The translations under genes were made by a program, and so were the position numbers. The notes beneath the pieces were generated by a model. That model had not been told where the DNA came from. It did no database searches and saw only the letters and a program-made list of their open reading frames with translations. Shown one piece after another: positions 34,058 to 43,227 of a stretch of 64,000 nucleotides of DNA. Positions within the stretch are counted from its first letter, which is position 1. Every line of letters begins with the position of its first letter. Source of the DNA: Paenibacillus piscarius (GTDB taxonomy: Bacteria; Bacillota; Bacilli; Paenibacillales; Paenibacillaceae); NCBI RefSeq assembly GCF_022234545.1, contig NZ_JAIEUI010000021.1, positions 1 through 64,000 of the forward strand, written 5' to 3'.

Positions 34058-34744
34058 TTAATTTGATTTATTTCTTCTGTATAGGATATAACTTCTGCCT
34101 ATATAATTCAACGGAACACTCCAGACATGGACCAGCCGGGTGAACGGCCAGAAGGCGAAGATCGCAAACCCCGACAGGATATGCAGCTTGAAGGAGAACG
34201 GCACTCCGCTCATCAGCGACGGGTCCGGGCGGAACATGAACAGGCCGCGGAACCACACAGAGATTGTATCCCGGTAATCGAACTCGGGCTGTACCGCATT
34301 CGTGACAATGGTAGAGTACATTCCCATGAACACGATGAACAGCAGCAGCGAGTTGACGATCAGGTCGGAGGCGCTGCTGAGCCGGCGGACATTCTTCAGT
34401 GTGAAGCGCCGGGAGGTTAGAATCAGCATCCCCAGCAGGGTGGCCGCGCCGAAGATTCCGCCGATGTATACCGCGCCGATGTGGTACATATGGTCGCTGA
34501 CGCCGATAGACTCCAGCCAGGACTTAGGCACGGCGAGACCGCCGATGTGGCCCAGAATGACCGGCATAATGCCGAGGTGGAACAGAATGCTGCCGAATTT
34601 GAGCTGTTTTTTCTCAATGAATTCACTGGATTTGGCCGTCCAGTTGAATTGATCCCTGCGGTAGCGGGCAATATGTCCGCCGATAAATACGACCATACAC
34701 ATATACGGGAAAATCACCCATAAAAACTGACCCATCATATTCAT
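34058..34744 (-). CDS. narI: Respiratory nitrate reductase gamma subunit NarI
   Basis: A 228-aa di-haem cytochrome b subunit with five predicted membrane helices that oxidises menaquinol and passes electrons to NarH. The histidine pair in FIGGHIARYR and the C-terminal FKLHILSGFAIFAFWPFTRLVHVWS segment supply the axial haem ligands known for NarI. The ATG at 34744 overlaps the narJ stop by 4 bp and has AGGAGG 10 bases upstream; the longer frame to 34771 lies inside narJ. It is the last subunit gene of narGHJI. Confidence 0.95.
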   Translation of the reverse strand: MNMMGQFLWVIFPYMCMVVFIGGHIARYRRDQFNWTAKSSEFIEKKQLKFGSILFHLGIMPVILGHIGGLAVPKSWLESIGVSDHMYHIGAVYIGGIFGAATLLGMLILTSRRFTLKNVRRLSSASDLIVNSLLLFIVFMGMYSTIVTNAVQPEFDYRDTISVWFRGLFMFRPDPSLMSGVPFSFKLHILSGFAIFAFWPFTRLVHVWSVPLNYIGRSYILYRRNKSN

Positions 34745-35307
34745 TGACTTAGGGCCTCCTGTTCCGCACAAGCTTTGAAGGTTTCACGCAAACCTTTAAC
34801 CAGATGATAATAAGGACTCTCATTCCGTTCCAGCGCCTTGACCAGATGATACGTGCCATCCTCAAGAATCGCGATCAGCATCTTGAAGTTCTCCGGTGCT
34901 CCGGGAACCTCGAGCCAATCTGCGGCATAGAGAAATTCACACATCAGCGGCAAATAGTCCGGCAGCTCACCCTCCGGCATTTCGAGGCCGAACATTTCGT
35001 ACAGCAGCTTCAGCTTGGCGAGCATCTGCCCGCGTTCCTTGGCATCCTCGAATTTGAAGTAGGTCATATACAGCGCACAATCCTTCTGAAAATCAAACGT
35101 AGCCGCGTAGTTCTCCTGAATCTCATCCAGGCTGAAGGTCTGCATCAGCTTCCAGTAGGTCTGCACATGAGTGTGCCCCGGGTGATCCGGGGTAAACGCC
35201 TCTTCCAGAAAAGCCGGATGGAAATCCAGCTTCTCCGGATACATGAGCTGCAGGGCGAAATAACCGAAGGATTGCTTGTAATCATGCAGTCTGATCAGAT
35301 CAATCAC
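34741..35307 (-). CDS. narJ: Nitrate reductase assembly chaperone NarJ
   Basis: A 188-aa all-helical TorD/NarJ-type chaperone needed to mature and membrane-attach NarG. The family block LPDYLPLMCEFLYAA (about 110-124) is present, and a conserved FSLDEIQENYAATFD stretch precedes it. The start is GTG at 35307, overlapping the narH end by 8 bp. It is not part of the final enzyme. Confidence 0.93.
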   Translation of the reverse strand: MIDLIRLHDYKQSFGYFALQLMYPEKLDFHPAFLEEAFTPDHPGHTHVQTYWKLMQTFSLDEIQENYAATFDFQKDCALYMTYFKFEDAKERGQMLAKLKLLYEMFGLEMPEGELPDYLPLMCEFLYAADWLEVPGAPENFKMLIAILEDGTYHLVKALERNESPYYHLVKGLRETFKACAEQEALSQ

Positions 35308-36871
35308 GCCAGATCCCCCCGTAGAAATTCTCTTCGTACATCTCCTTGCCGGTCTTCATCGTATCGCCGGAAGACTCTGCCGGTCCGCAGCCGTCACAGC
35401 CGGAGCCAAAGCCCGGTCCGCCCATGTCGCTGCCGTAGCCGGCGGCGCCCTGCGCACGATAAGGGTTCATGTGCTGCTCCTTGTGGGAGGTCGGGATCAC
35501 GAAGCGGTCTTCATATTTGGCAATCGCTAGCAGTCGGTACATCTCCTCAGTCTGCTGAGCGGTCATGCCGACACGGTCCAAACGGCTGAGGTCGAATTCC
35601 TGGCCGGTGGACTGGGCGCGCATGTAGGAACGCATCATTGCCATCCGCTGAAGCGCCTGCTTGACTGTCTCCGTATCGCCGGCAGTCAGCATGTTCGCCA
35701 GGTACTGGATCGGTGTACGCATCTCTTCGATCGCCGGGAAGATCATATCCGGGTTCTTCAGCGAATCCTTGCCTTCAAAATAATTCATAATCGGGCTCAG
35801 CGGCGGCACGTACCATACCATCGGCAGTGTCCGGTATTCCGGGTGCAGCGGGAAGGCCAGCTTGTGCTCGATCGCCAGCTTGTAGACCGGAGAGTTCTGG
35901 GCAGCCTCCAGCCAGTCCTCGGAGATGCCGTCTTTTCTCGCCTGCGCTCTGACTTCAGGATCATGCGGATTCAGGAACAGATCACACTGGGCCTGATACA
36001 GATCCTTCTCGTCCGGGGTGGACGCGGCATCCAGCACCTTATCGGCATCGTACAAGAGAACGCCGAGATAGCGGATACGGCCGGTACAGGTCTCGGAGCA
36101 TACGGTCGGCAGGCCTGCCTCCACACGAGGGAAGCAGAAGGTACATTTCTCCGCCTTGTTGGTCTGCCAGTTGAAGTAGACCTTCTTGTACGGACAGCCG
36201 GTCATGCAATATCTCCAGCCGCGGCAGGCTTCCTGGTCCACGAGGACAATGCCGTCCTCATCGCGTTTGTACATCGCGCCGGACGGGCAGGAGGCCACAC
36301 AGCTCGGGTTCAGGCAGTGCTCGCACAGGCGGGGCAGATAGATCATGAAGGATTTCTCGAAATTGAACTTGATCTCTTCCTCGATCTTCTGGATATTCGG
36401 GTCCAGCGGTCCGGTTACATGTGCGCCCGCCAGATCATCCTCCCAGTTCGGTCCCCACTCCAGATCCATCTTCTCGCCGGTGACTGCGGAATGGGCCCGG
36501 GCAACCGGGGAATGCTTCTGCTCCCCGGCGTTCGTCAGATTCTCATAGTTGTACGTCCATGGCTCGTAGTAGTCCTTCATCTCCGGCATGTCGGGATTGT
36601 AGAAGATTTTGCCGAGTGCGATCTTGGACAGCTTGTTGCCGGATTTCAGCTCCAGCTTCCCCTTGCGCAGCTGCCAGCCGCCCTTGTACAGCTCCTGGTC
36701 TTCCCAGCGCTTCGGATAGCCGATGCCCGGCTTCGTCTCCACGTTGTTGAACCACATATATTCCGCACCCTTGCGGTTCGTCCAGGTGGTCTTGCAGGTC
36801 ACGCTGCAGGTGTGGCAGCCGATGCATTTATCCAGATTCATTACCATTGCCACTTGCGCTTTAATTTTCAA
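35300..36871 (-). CDS. narH: Respiratory nitrate reductase beta subunit NarH
   Basis: A 523-aa iron-sulfur electron-transfer subunit. Cys16, Cys19, Cys22 and Cys26 (CIGCHTCSVTCK) start the first motif. Further groups are CEHCLNPSCVASCPSG (about 183-198), CRGWRYCMTGCPYK with the Trp that marks the [3Fe-4S] site, and CTFC. The start is TTG at 36871 with AAGGAGG 9 bases upstream, inside the end of narG (11-bp overlap). The C-terminus has a Gly/Cys-rich tail (GSGCDGCGPAESSG), which I do not recognise as part of the core family. Confidence 0.95.
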   Translation of the reverse strand: MKIKAQVAMVMNLDKCIGCHTCSVTCKTTWTNRKGAEYMWFNNVETKPGIGYPKRWEDQELYKGGWQLRKGKLELKSGNKLSKIALGKIFYNPDMPEMKDYYEPWTYNYENLTNAGEQKHSPVARAHSAVTGEKMDLEWGPNWEDDLAGAHVTGPLDPNIQKIEEEIKFNFEKSFMIYLPRLCEHCLNPSCVASCPSGAMYKRDEDGIVLVDQEACRGWRYCMTGCPYKKVYFNWQTNKAEKCTFCFPRVEAGLPTVCSETCTGRIRYLGVLLYDADKVLDAASTPDEKDLYQAQCDLFLNPHDPEVRAQARKDGISEDWLEAAQNSPVYKLAIEHKLAFPLHPEYRTLPMVWYVPPLSPIMNYFEGKDSLKNPDMIFPAIEEMRTPIQYLANMLTAGDTETVKQALQRMAMMRSYMRAQSTGQEFDLSRLDRVGMTAQQTEEMYRLLAIAKYEDRFVIPTSHKEQHMNPYRAQGAAGYGSDMGGPGFGSGCDGCGPAESSGDTMKTGKEMYEENFYGGIWRD

Positions 36872-39800
36872 GCCAGTTGACCTCCTTCATTTTGCGAACG
36901 GCTACGTAGACATCACGCTGGTTGCCGATCGGACCGTAGTAGTTGAAGCCGTAGCTGAGCTGTGCATATCCGCCGACCATCTGGGTAGGCTTCAGGTGGA
37001 TGCGGGTTGGCGCATTGTGGCTGCCGCCGCGCGTATCCGTAATCTCTGAGCCCGGCACCTGAATGTGCTTATCCTGGGCGTGATACATGAACATGGTGCC
37101 TCTCGGCATCCGGTGGCTGACCACCGCGCGGGCGGTAACGACACCGTTGCGGTTATAGACTTCAAGCCAGTCATTATCCGCAATGCTGTGGGCCGCCGCA
37201 TCCTCGTTGTTGATCCACACGGTTGGACCGCCGCGGAACAGGGTCAGCATGTGCTGGTTGTCCTGGTAGGTCGAATGGATGTTCCATTTGCCGTGCGGGG
37301 TCAGGTATCTCAGAACCAGCGCATCGGTTCCGCCTTTTACCGCCTTATCGCGCGGACCGAAGACCATCGGCGGCAACGTTGGCTTGTAGACCGGCAGCGC
37401 TTCGCCGAACTGCTGGAAGATCTCATGGTCAATATAGAAATGCTGCCGTCCGGTCAGGGTACGGAACGGAACGAGACGTTCAATATTTGTAGTGAACGGC
37501 GAATACCGGCGGCCTTGCTTGTTCGAGCCGCTGAAGACCGGTGTCGGAATGACCTCGCGCGGCTGTGCGGTAATGCTCTGGAACGTAATTTTCTCCGCTG
37601 CCCGGTCTGCTGAAATATCCCGCAGCTCCACCCCGTGATCCTTCTCGGCCGATTCATAAGCCTTCTGGGAGACACGGCCGTTGGTGGCGGAAGACAGATG
37701 CAGAATGGCATCCGCTGCCTGGCGGGCCGTCTGCAGCTTCGGCAGTCCGTTCCGGATCGTTTCGTCGTAATGCACACCGCTGATCTTCTTCAGCTCTTCA
37801 TACTCTTCGGCAACCGAGAAGCTGACGCCGTGTGCGCCTGTTTTGCCGGTAGCCAGATTGGGTCCGAGCGAGCTGTATTTATGATGAATTTGCGTGTAAT
37901 CCCGCTCGACAATGGTAAAGTTCGGCATGGTTTTACCCGGAATGGCCGGCACTTCGCCCTTGGTCCAATCCTTGACCAGACCCATCGGCTGTGAGATTTC
38001 ACTGATGGAGTCATGGCCGAGCGGCGACATCACCACATCTTTATAGACGCCGGGCAGCTGCGATTTCGCCATCTCGGAGAATACCTCCGAGAGCTGGCGG
38101 TAGATATCCCAGTCGGATCGGGATTCCCACAGCGGATTCACGGCCGGATTAAACGGATGGACGAACGGATGCATATCGGTCGACGACAGGTCAGTCTTCT
38201 CATACCAGGTAGCGGCAGGCAGAACAATATCGGCATACAGCGGCGTCGTGGTCATCCGGAAATCCAGGGCGACCATCAGATCCAGCTTGCCTTCCACATC
38301 CTCCCGCCAGACGATCTCCTCCGGCTTCTGCTCCTCATTCGGTTCGGCCAGCAGACCGTCCGATGCTCCGAGCAGATGCTTCATGAAATATTCCTGGCCC
38401 TTGGCAGAGCTGGAAATCAGGTTCGAGCGCCAGATGAACAGGGAGCGCGGGAAGTTCTCCGGTGCGCCGGGATCCTCCACGGCAAACCGCGTCTTCCGCG
38501 AAGTAATCTCTTCAACGGCGTGGCTGATAATCTCGGCATTCGTCTTCTTGCCCTGCTGCGCCGCTTCCTCGGCGAACAGCAGGCTGTTCTTATTGAACTG
38601 CGGGAAAGACGGCAGCCAGCCCAGACGCGCGGCGAGTACGTTGTAGTCTGCCGGATGCTGGTAAGCAACATCTCCGCCGGTCGGCGATTTCAGCGAATCC
38701 GTACCGCTCTCCTCATACCGCCACTGCTCGGTAGCGAAATAGAAGAACGAGGTAGCATTCTGCTGCCGCGCCGGACCTTGCCAGTCCTTGGCGAAGGCCA
38801 CGGTGGACCAGCCCTCAATCGGACGGCATTTCTCCTGGCCGACATAATGCGCCCAACCGCCGCCGTTGACGCCCTGCGAGGCGGTCAGCACCACCAGGTT
38901 CAGGATCGACCGGTAGATGGTATCGCTGTTGAACCAGTGGTTGATCCCTGCGCCCATGATAATCATGGAGCGTCCGCCTGTATCAATGGAGTTCTGGGCG
39001 AACTCTCGGGCAATCTGCACAACCACGCTTGCTTTTACTGTAGTAATCTTCTCTTGCCAGGCCGGGGTGTAATGGGACATTTCATCCTCATACCCCTTAG
39101 CGTTCAGCAGGCTGTCTCTGCGTTTAATGCCGTACTGGCTCATCATCAGATCATAGACGGTAGCGACATAACGTTCTGTGCCGTCCGCAAGCTTCATCCT
39201 CCGGGCCGGAATGATCCGGCTGAAGGTGCCATTACCGGCATTATCGAAGTACGGGAATACGATTTCCGTCCATTCTTCCCCGTGCCCCTCGATGGTCAGA
39301 GCAGGCTCAACCTTGCTGCCGTCCTCCCGCTCCAGAATCAGGTTCCACTTCTTCCCTTCCTCCCAGCGCTGGCCCATCGTCCCGTTCGGCACGATCATCT
39401 CGCCTGTGGCTTCATCGAAGATCACCGGCTTCCAGTCTGAGTGCGGGGAAGCATCGCCCAGATCGCTGGCCCGCAGGAAGCGTCCGCCCTTCAGGCTGTC
39501 CTCATGGGGATCAAGCAGGATCAGGAACGGCATATCGGTATATTGCTTGGCATAATTCAGGAACATCGGCTCCTGGCGTTCCTGGTAGAATTCCTGCAGG
39601 ATGACATGCGTCATCGCCTGGGCGAGCGCTGCATCCGAGCCGGGGTTCGGCGCCAGCCAGTTGTCAGCGAATTTCACATTCTCGGCGAGATCGGGGGCGA
39701 CCGATACAACCTTGGTGCCTTTGTAGCGCACTTCGGTCATGAAGTGGGCGTCCGGCGTCCGGGTCAGCGGCACATTCGAGCCCCACATCATCAGGTAACC

Positions 39801-40535
39801 GGCATTGTACCAGTCCGAGGATTCCGGGACATCCGTCTGCTCGCCCCAGATCTGCGGTGAAGCCGGAGGCAGATCGGCATACCAGTCATAGAAGCTCAGC
39901 ATCTGGCCGCCCAGGAGCGAGATGAATCGTGCGCCCGAGGCATAGCTGACCATCGACATGGCTGGAATCGGGGTGAATCCGGCGATCCGGTCCGGTCCGT
40001 ATTTGCGGATCGTATAGATCAGCTGTGCTGCGATCAGCCGAAGGGCATCATCCCAGGCCACGCGGACGTGGCCGCCTTTGCCGCGCGCCTTCTTGTACTG
40101 GCTGGCCTTGGCGGGATCTTCCACGATGCTGGCCCAGGCATCGACATAGTTGTCATGCTCCTGAAGCGCGCTCTGCCACAGCCGCCACAGCTTCCCGCGG
40201 ACATAAGGATATTTCACACGCAGCGGACTGTATTCATACCAGGAGAAGGTAGCTCCGCGCGGACAGCCGCGCGGTTCGAACTCCGGCATGTCCGGCCCGC
40301 AGGAGGGATAATCAATCTGCTGGTTCTCCCAGGTGATAATTCCGTTCTTCACGAATACCTTCCAGCTGCAGGAGCCTGTACAGTTGACGCCATGGGTGGT
40401 GCGCACAACCTTATCGTGAGACCAGCGCTGGCGGTACATGTTCTCCCACTCTCTATTTTTCTCTTCTAGAATGGACCAGTTCCCGGAATAGGTCTCTACC
40501 GGCTTAAAAAAGTTAAGGCCGAATTTCTTCTTCAT
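36861..40535 (-). CDS. narG: Respiratory nitrate reductase alpha subunit NarG
   Basis: The 1224-aa catalytic subunit reduces nitrate to nitrite at molybdo-bis-MGD on the cytoplasmic face. The FS0 [4Fe-4S] ligands are His48, Cys52, Cys56 and Cys91 (HGVNCTGSC then GCPRGATFSW). The molybdopterin domain contains the YASGARFISLLGG and DLPPASPQIWGEQTDVPES blocks. There is no twin-arginine signal in the N-terminus (MKKKFGLNFF), as for cytoplasmic NarG. The ATG at 40535 follows AAAGGAG. It is first in narGHJI-nreABC; the 314-bp promoter region carries several palindromes. Confidence 0.97.
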   Translation of the reverse strand: MKKKFGLNFFKPVETYSGNWSILEEKNREWENMYRQRWSHDKVVRTTHGVNCTGSCSWKVFVKNGIITWENQQIDYPSCGPDMPEFEPRGCPRGATFSWYEYSPLRVKYPYVRGKLWRLWQSALQEHDNYVDAWASIVEDPAKASQYKKARGKGGHVRVAWDDALRLIAAQLIYTIRKYGPDRIAGFTPIPAMSMVSYASGARFISLLGGQMLSFYDWYADLPPASPQIWGEQTDVPESSDWYNAGYLMMWGSNVPLTRTPDAHFMTEVRYKGTKVVSVAPDLAENVKFADNWLAPNPGSDAALAQAMTHVILQEFYQERQEPMFLNYAKQYTDMPFLILLDPHEDSLKGGRFLRASDLGDASPHSDWKPVIFDEATGEMIVPNGTMGQRWEEGKKWNLILEREDGSKVEPALTIEGHGEEWTEIVFPYFDNAGNGTFSRIIPARRMKLADGTERYVATVYDLMMSQYGIKRRDSLLNAKGYEDEMSHYTPAWQEKITTVKASVVVQIAREFAQNSIDTGGRSMIIMGAGINHWFNSDTIYRSILNLVVLTASQGVNGGGWAHYVGQEKCRPIEGWSTVAFAKDWQGPARQQNATSFFYFATEQWRYEESGTDSLKSPTGGDVAYQHPADYNVLAARLGWLPSFPQFNKNSLLFAEEAAQQGKKTNAEIISHAVEEITSRKTRFAVEDPGAPENFPRSLFIWRSNLISSSAKGQEYFMKHLLGASDGLLAEPNEEQKPEEIVWREDVEGKLDLMVALDFRMTTTPLYADIVLPAATWYEKTDLSSTDMHPFVHPFNPAVNPLWESRSDWDIYRQLSEVFSEMAKSQLPGVYKDVVMSPLGHDSISEISQPMGLVKDWTKGEVPAIPGKTMPNFTIVERDYTQIHHKYSSLGPNLATGKTGAHGVSFSVAEEYEELKKISGVHYDETIRNGLPKLQTARQAADAILHLSSATNGRVSQKAYESAEKDHGVELRDISADRAAEKITFQSITAQPREVIPTPVFSGSNKQGRRYSPFTTNIERLVPFRTLTGRQHFYIDHEIFQQFGEALPVYKPTLPPMVFGPRDKAVKGGTDALVLRYLTPHGKWNIHSTYQDNQHMLTLFRGGPTVWINNEDAAAHSIADNDWLEVYNRNGVVTARAVVSHRMPRGTMFMYHAQDKHIQVPGSEITDTRGGSHNAPTRIHLKPTQMVGGYAQLSYGFNYYGPIGNQRDVYVAVRKMKEVNWLEN

Positions 40536-40849
40536 CTGTCCAGAACACTCCTTTGTACGAATCTATTCAGTTACTCTCATTATGGAGGTGCCCGGCCGCG
40601 CTTCCCATTAGGGAAACACCTATTGAACCTCGGGAAATCCCTTGATCTCAGCGCACAGCAAACAAGCCTTCCGCCCGGAGGAGAAAAGCTCTGACTTCTG
40701 CGCTGCACTGCCTTGCCAGGAGTTCCATCAGGGACTTCCCTCTTTCTCTCGGGGGGAAGTTCCTAGCGGGAATTCCATAGCCGCACTGTATGCTATACTG
40801 ACCAGTAGATACGTCTGAGATAGTTATAATAGGGGAGGTTGAATACAGG
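40536..40849. promoter_or_regulatory. Divergent narG / hemerythrin promoter region with GGGAA/TTCCC palindromes
   Basis: No gene is present. Palindromic or near-palindromic sites lie at 40602-40615 (TTCCCATTAGGGAA), about 40632-40641 (GGGAAATCCC), 40731-40740 (GGGACTTCCC), about 40754-40762 (GGGAAGTTCC) and about 40768-40776 (GGGAATTCC). The first resembles the narK sites. I found no clear Fnr box (TGTGA-N6-TCACA). NreC binding is inferred. Confidence 0.5.
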
Positions 40850-41266
40850 ATGTCAGGACCCTCACTGCGCCAGCTCCATGCCCACCATGCGATACATCAG
40901 GGCGGGCTCTCCGGCGCTGTAGCCAAGACAGAAGAAGTGGAAGAATTGCTCGCGGTGAAAGAAACAGAGGTGGCCCGCCAGGCGGCTGACCACTTGATTG
41001 AATACTGGGAGACACGGATTCTCAGCCATGCCGAGGCGGAAGAGGACGGCTTCTATCAGGAGGTGGTGGCGAAGAACCCCGCTCTGGAAGAAGCCGTTAC
41101 CCGGCTGAAGCGGGATCATGAATTGCTGCGGATCATCGTGCAGGATGTCAAAAGCATGCTCGCCGAAGACGGCCTCACCCCGGAGGTACTTCACCAGTTC
41201 CACGCCTTACTGGTCGTGAATGCTATTCATAGCCGGGATGAGGAGCGTCTGCTGTTTGCGGAATAA
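40850..41266 (+). CDS. Hemerythrin domain-containing protein
   Basis: A 138-aa HHE-type four-helix protein. Candidate iron ligands are in LHAHHAIHQGG near the N-terminus, LSHAEAEEDGFY (about 63-74), LKRDHELLRIIV and VNAIHSRDEERLLF at the C-terminus. It is divergent from narG and convergent with nsrR, overlapping its 3' end by 44 bp. The ATG follows AGGGGAGG. Its setting suggests O2 or NO handling under nitrate respiration; no direct proof. Confidence 0.85.
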   Translation: MSGPSLRQLHAHHAIHQGGLSGAVAKTEEVEELLAVKETEVARQAADHLIEYWETRILSHAEAEEDGFYQEVVAKNPALEEAVTRLKRDHELLRIIVQDVKSMLAEDGLTPEVLHQFHALLVVNAIHSRDEERLLFAE

Positions 41267-41711
41267 CCCCGCTGCCGCCCTCCTGCAGAATAGCGCGCAG
41301 ATCATCTTTGTTCCAGAGCAGGTCTTGAAGCGTATACTCGCCCAGGACCTGCAGATAGGCGTGCAGGGCTCTGCCCAGCACGCCCTTCAGTCTGCAGGCC
41401 GGAGAGATAGGACAGCTCCCCCCGGAGGGATTGAAGCACTCCACCAGATAGAAATCATCCTCCATCCGGCGCACGACCTCCCCGATATTAATCTGCTCCG
41501 GCGCAAGTGCCAGCCGGATTCCTCCCCCGCGCCCTCTTACCGTATCGATATAGCCCGCCTTGCCAAGCTCATGCGAGACCTTCATCAGATGATTCTTGGA
41601 GATGCCGTAGGCACCAGAGATATCCTGGATCGTGGTCAGCTCCTCCCGCTGCTTGGCCCCCAGATACATGAGAATTCGCAGGGAATAATCGGTATATAAT
41701 GTAAGCCTCAT
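41223..41711 (-). CDS. nsrR: Nitric-oxide-sensing repressor NsrR (Rrf2 family)
   Basis: A 162-aa Rrf2 regulator with winged-helix N-terminus (TTIQDISGAYGISKNHLMKV, about 26-45). Cys92, Cys100 and Cys106 (ECFNPSGGSC then PACR) are at the spacing known for the [4Fe-4S] cluster of Bacillus NsrR, which is destroyed by NO. It is divergent from hmp. The 3' end overlaps the convergent hemerythrin gene. The start ATG at 41711 has only a modest upstream site (GAGATGAGG). IscR is the other Rrf2 option, but the Cys layout and hmp linkage favour NsrR. Confidence 0.92.
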   Translation of the reverse strand: MRLTLYTDYSLRILMYLGAKQREELTTIQDISGAYGISKNHLMKVSHELGKAGYIDTVRGRGGGIRLALAPEQINIGEVVRRMEDDFYLVECFNPSGGSCPISPACRLKGVLGRALHAYLQVLGEYTLQDLLWNKDDLRAILQEGGSGVIPQTADAPHPGYE

Positions 41712-41900
41712 CTCTACTCTCCATTCTGTTCACATACACCCGGTTTGTCTTATATCCCTAACTATACCACGCTGCTTCCTATTCCGGCTTGTCCAATAGC
41801 TCTCCTCTGCAACAGGCTATCATAAACCAGAAATCACAACCGTGCCTATGTAAGTGATATTTATTACAGATAATATTGTATTTTTTGTCCAAATTGTTAA

Positions 41901-41925
41901 AGTGGTATTTTAAATATATCTTTTC
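41901..41925. promoter_or_regulatory. Candidate NsrR operator upstream of hmp
   Basis: GTATTTTAAATATATC, an A/T-rich near-palindrome, matches the recalled Bacillus NsrR consensus (ATRTATTTTAAATATAT type). It lies in the hmp/nsrR intergenic region, about 45 bp upstream of hmp. A second A/T-rich palindromic-looking stretch is at about 41855-41870. Assignment is by resemblance only. Confidence 0.55.
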
Positions 41926-41969
41926 TCCTCAAAACCGTATATATTAATTTTGTACAATTCGGAGAGGGG

Positions 41970-43160
41970 ATGATCGGCATCTTAACACAAGAGACTCGGG
42001 ACATTGTCAAATCCACAGCGCCTGTCCTGGCGGAGCACGGCACAACCATTACATCGGTGTTCTACCGGAATCTGTTCGCAGCCCACCCGGAGCTGCTGAA
42101 TGTGTTCAACCACGCCAACCAGGCGCAAGGCCGCCAGCAGGCGGCACTGGCCAATGCGGTCTATGCAGCGGCCGTCCACATCGACAACCTGGAGAATATC
42201 CTCCCGGCCGTGGTCCAGATTGCCCATAAGCATGTCAGCTTAGGCATCAAGCCGGAGCATTACCCGATTGTCGGGGAACATCTGCTTAAGGCGATCAAGG
42301 AAGTACTGGGCGATGCGGCTACGGAGGAGATTCTCAGCGCGTGGGAAGCAGCCTACGGCGTCATCGCTGATGCGTTTATTGGCGTTGAAGACAGCATGTA
42401 CAAGGAAGCCCGTGAGCAGGAGCATGGCTGGAACTTTTTCAAGCCTTTTACCGTGGTACGCAAAGTCCCGGAGAGCAGCAGCATTACCTCGTTCTATCTG
42501 AAGCCGGATGACGGCTCGAATGTGCCGGACTACAAGCCGGGCCAGTACATCTCTGTCCGCGTTCTGATTCCTGGAGAGCAATATACTATGATCCGCCAAT
42601 ACAGCCTGTCCCAAGCGCCTAAGCCGGATGAATTCCGCATTTCGGTGAAACGCGAGGAGACGAATGACCCGAATGGCGTAGTATCCGTCTATCTTCATAA
42701 CGGGGTGAATGAGGGCGATACCGTTGAGGTGAGCGCCCCTGCCGGTGAGTTCCTGCTGGATACTTCCATTACCACCCCTGTTGCCTTCATCTCAGGCGGC
42801 GTAGGGATCACCCCGATGATGAGCATGTTCGAGACGGTCGCTACGGTAACTCCGGACCGGCCGGTTGTCTTCCTGCATGCTGCACGGAACGAATCGCTCG
42901 CTGCCTTCAGTAAGGATATTGAGCAGCACGCAGCGGCAATGAGCAACGTCAAGACCCGAACCTTCTACTCCGGCGGACCGGATGGCGTCATTACTGGCGA
43001 CATTCTGAAGAGCTATGTGGATGTTACCGGGGATGCCTACGTCTGCGGGCCTGTTCCATTCATGGAGGCGATGATCGGGGAACTGCGGAGGCTCGGAATG
43101 AGCGAGGCTCAGATTCATTATGAATTCTTCGGGCCGGCCATGCAGCTAAGCCACGCGTAG
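41970..43160 (+). CDS. hmp: Flavohemoglobin Hmp (NO dioxygenase)
   Basis: A 396-aa flavohemoglobin that oxidises NO to nitrate with O2 and NADH. The globin domain (1-140) has Tyr32 (B10 type) and the proximal His86 in AHKHVSLGIKPEHY. The FAD domain has the RQYSLS motif (about 210) and the NAD domain GGVGITPMMS (about 273-282), ending in the EFFGP block. The ATG follows GGAGAGGGG. It is divergent from nsrR, the expected repressor, and close to nitrate reductase, whose product nitrite yields NO. Confidence 0.96.
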   Translation: MIGILTQETRDIVKSTAPVLAEHGTTITSVFYRNLFAAHPELLNVFNHANQAQGRQQAALANAVYAAAVHIDNLENILPAVVQIAHKHVSLGIKPEHYPIVGEHLLKAIKEVLGDAATEEILSAWEAAYGVIADAFIGVEDSMYKEAREQEHGWNFFKPFTVVRKVPESSSITSFYLKPDDGSNVPDYKPGQYISVRVLIPGEQYTMIRQYSLSQAPKPDEFRISVKREETNDPNGVVSVYLHNGVNEGDTVEVSAPAGEFLLDTSITTPVAFISGGVGITPMMSMFETVATVTPDRPVVFLHAARNESLAAFSKDIEQHAAAMSNVKTRTFYSGGPDGVITGDILKSYVDVTGDAYVCGPVPFMEAMIGELRRLGMSEAQIHYEFFGPAMQLSHA

Positions 43161-43181
43161 ATCGCTTCTATATAAAAGCAC

Positions 43182-43227
43182 ACGGGCCACCCGCCGAACC
43201 ATGCAGGTTCGGCGGAGGCCCGTTTTT
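43182..43227 (+). terminator. Strong rho-independent terminator after hmp
   Basis: A long stem ACGGGCC..CCGCCGAACC / GGTTCGGCGG..GGCCCGT followed by TTTTTT, ending where the convergent DUF488 gene begins its 3' end; it may serve both. Confidence 0.9.

Noticed and set aside
38013..39440. Plus-strand frame of 475 codons opposite narG
   Set aside because: Antisense to narG with its iron-sulfur ligands and typical length; no RBS or recognisable motif.
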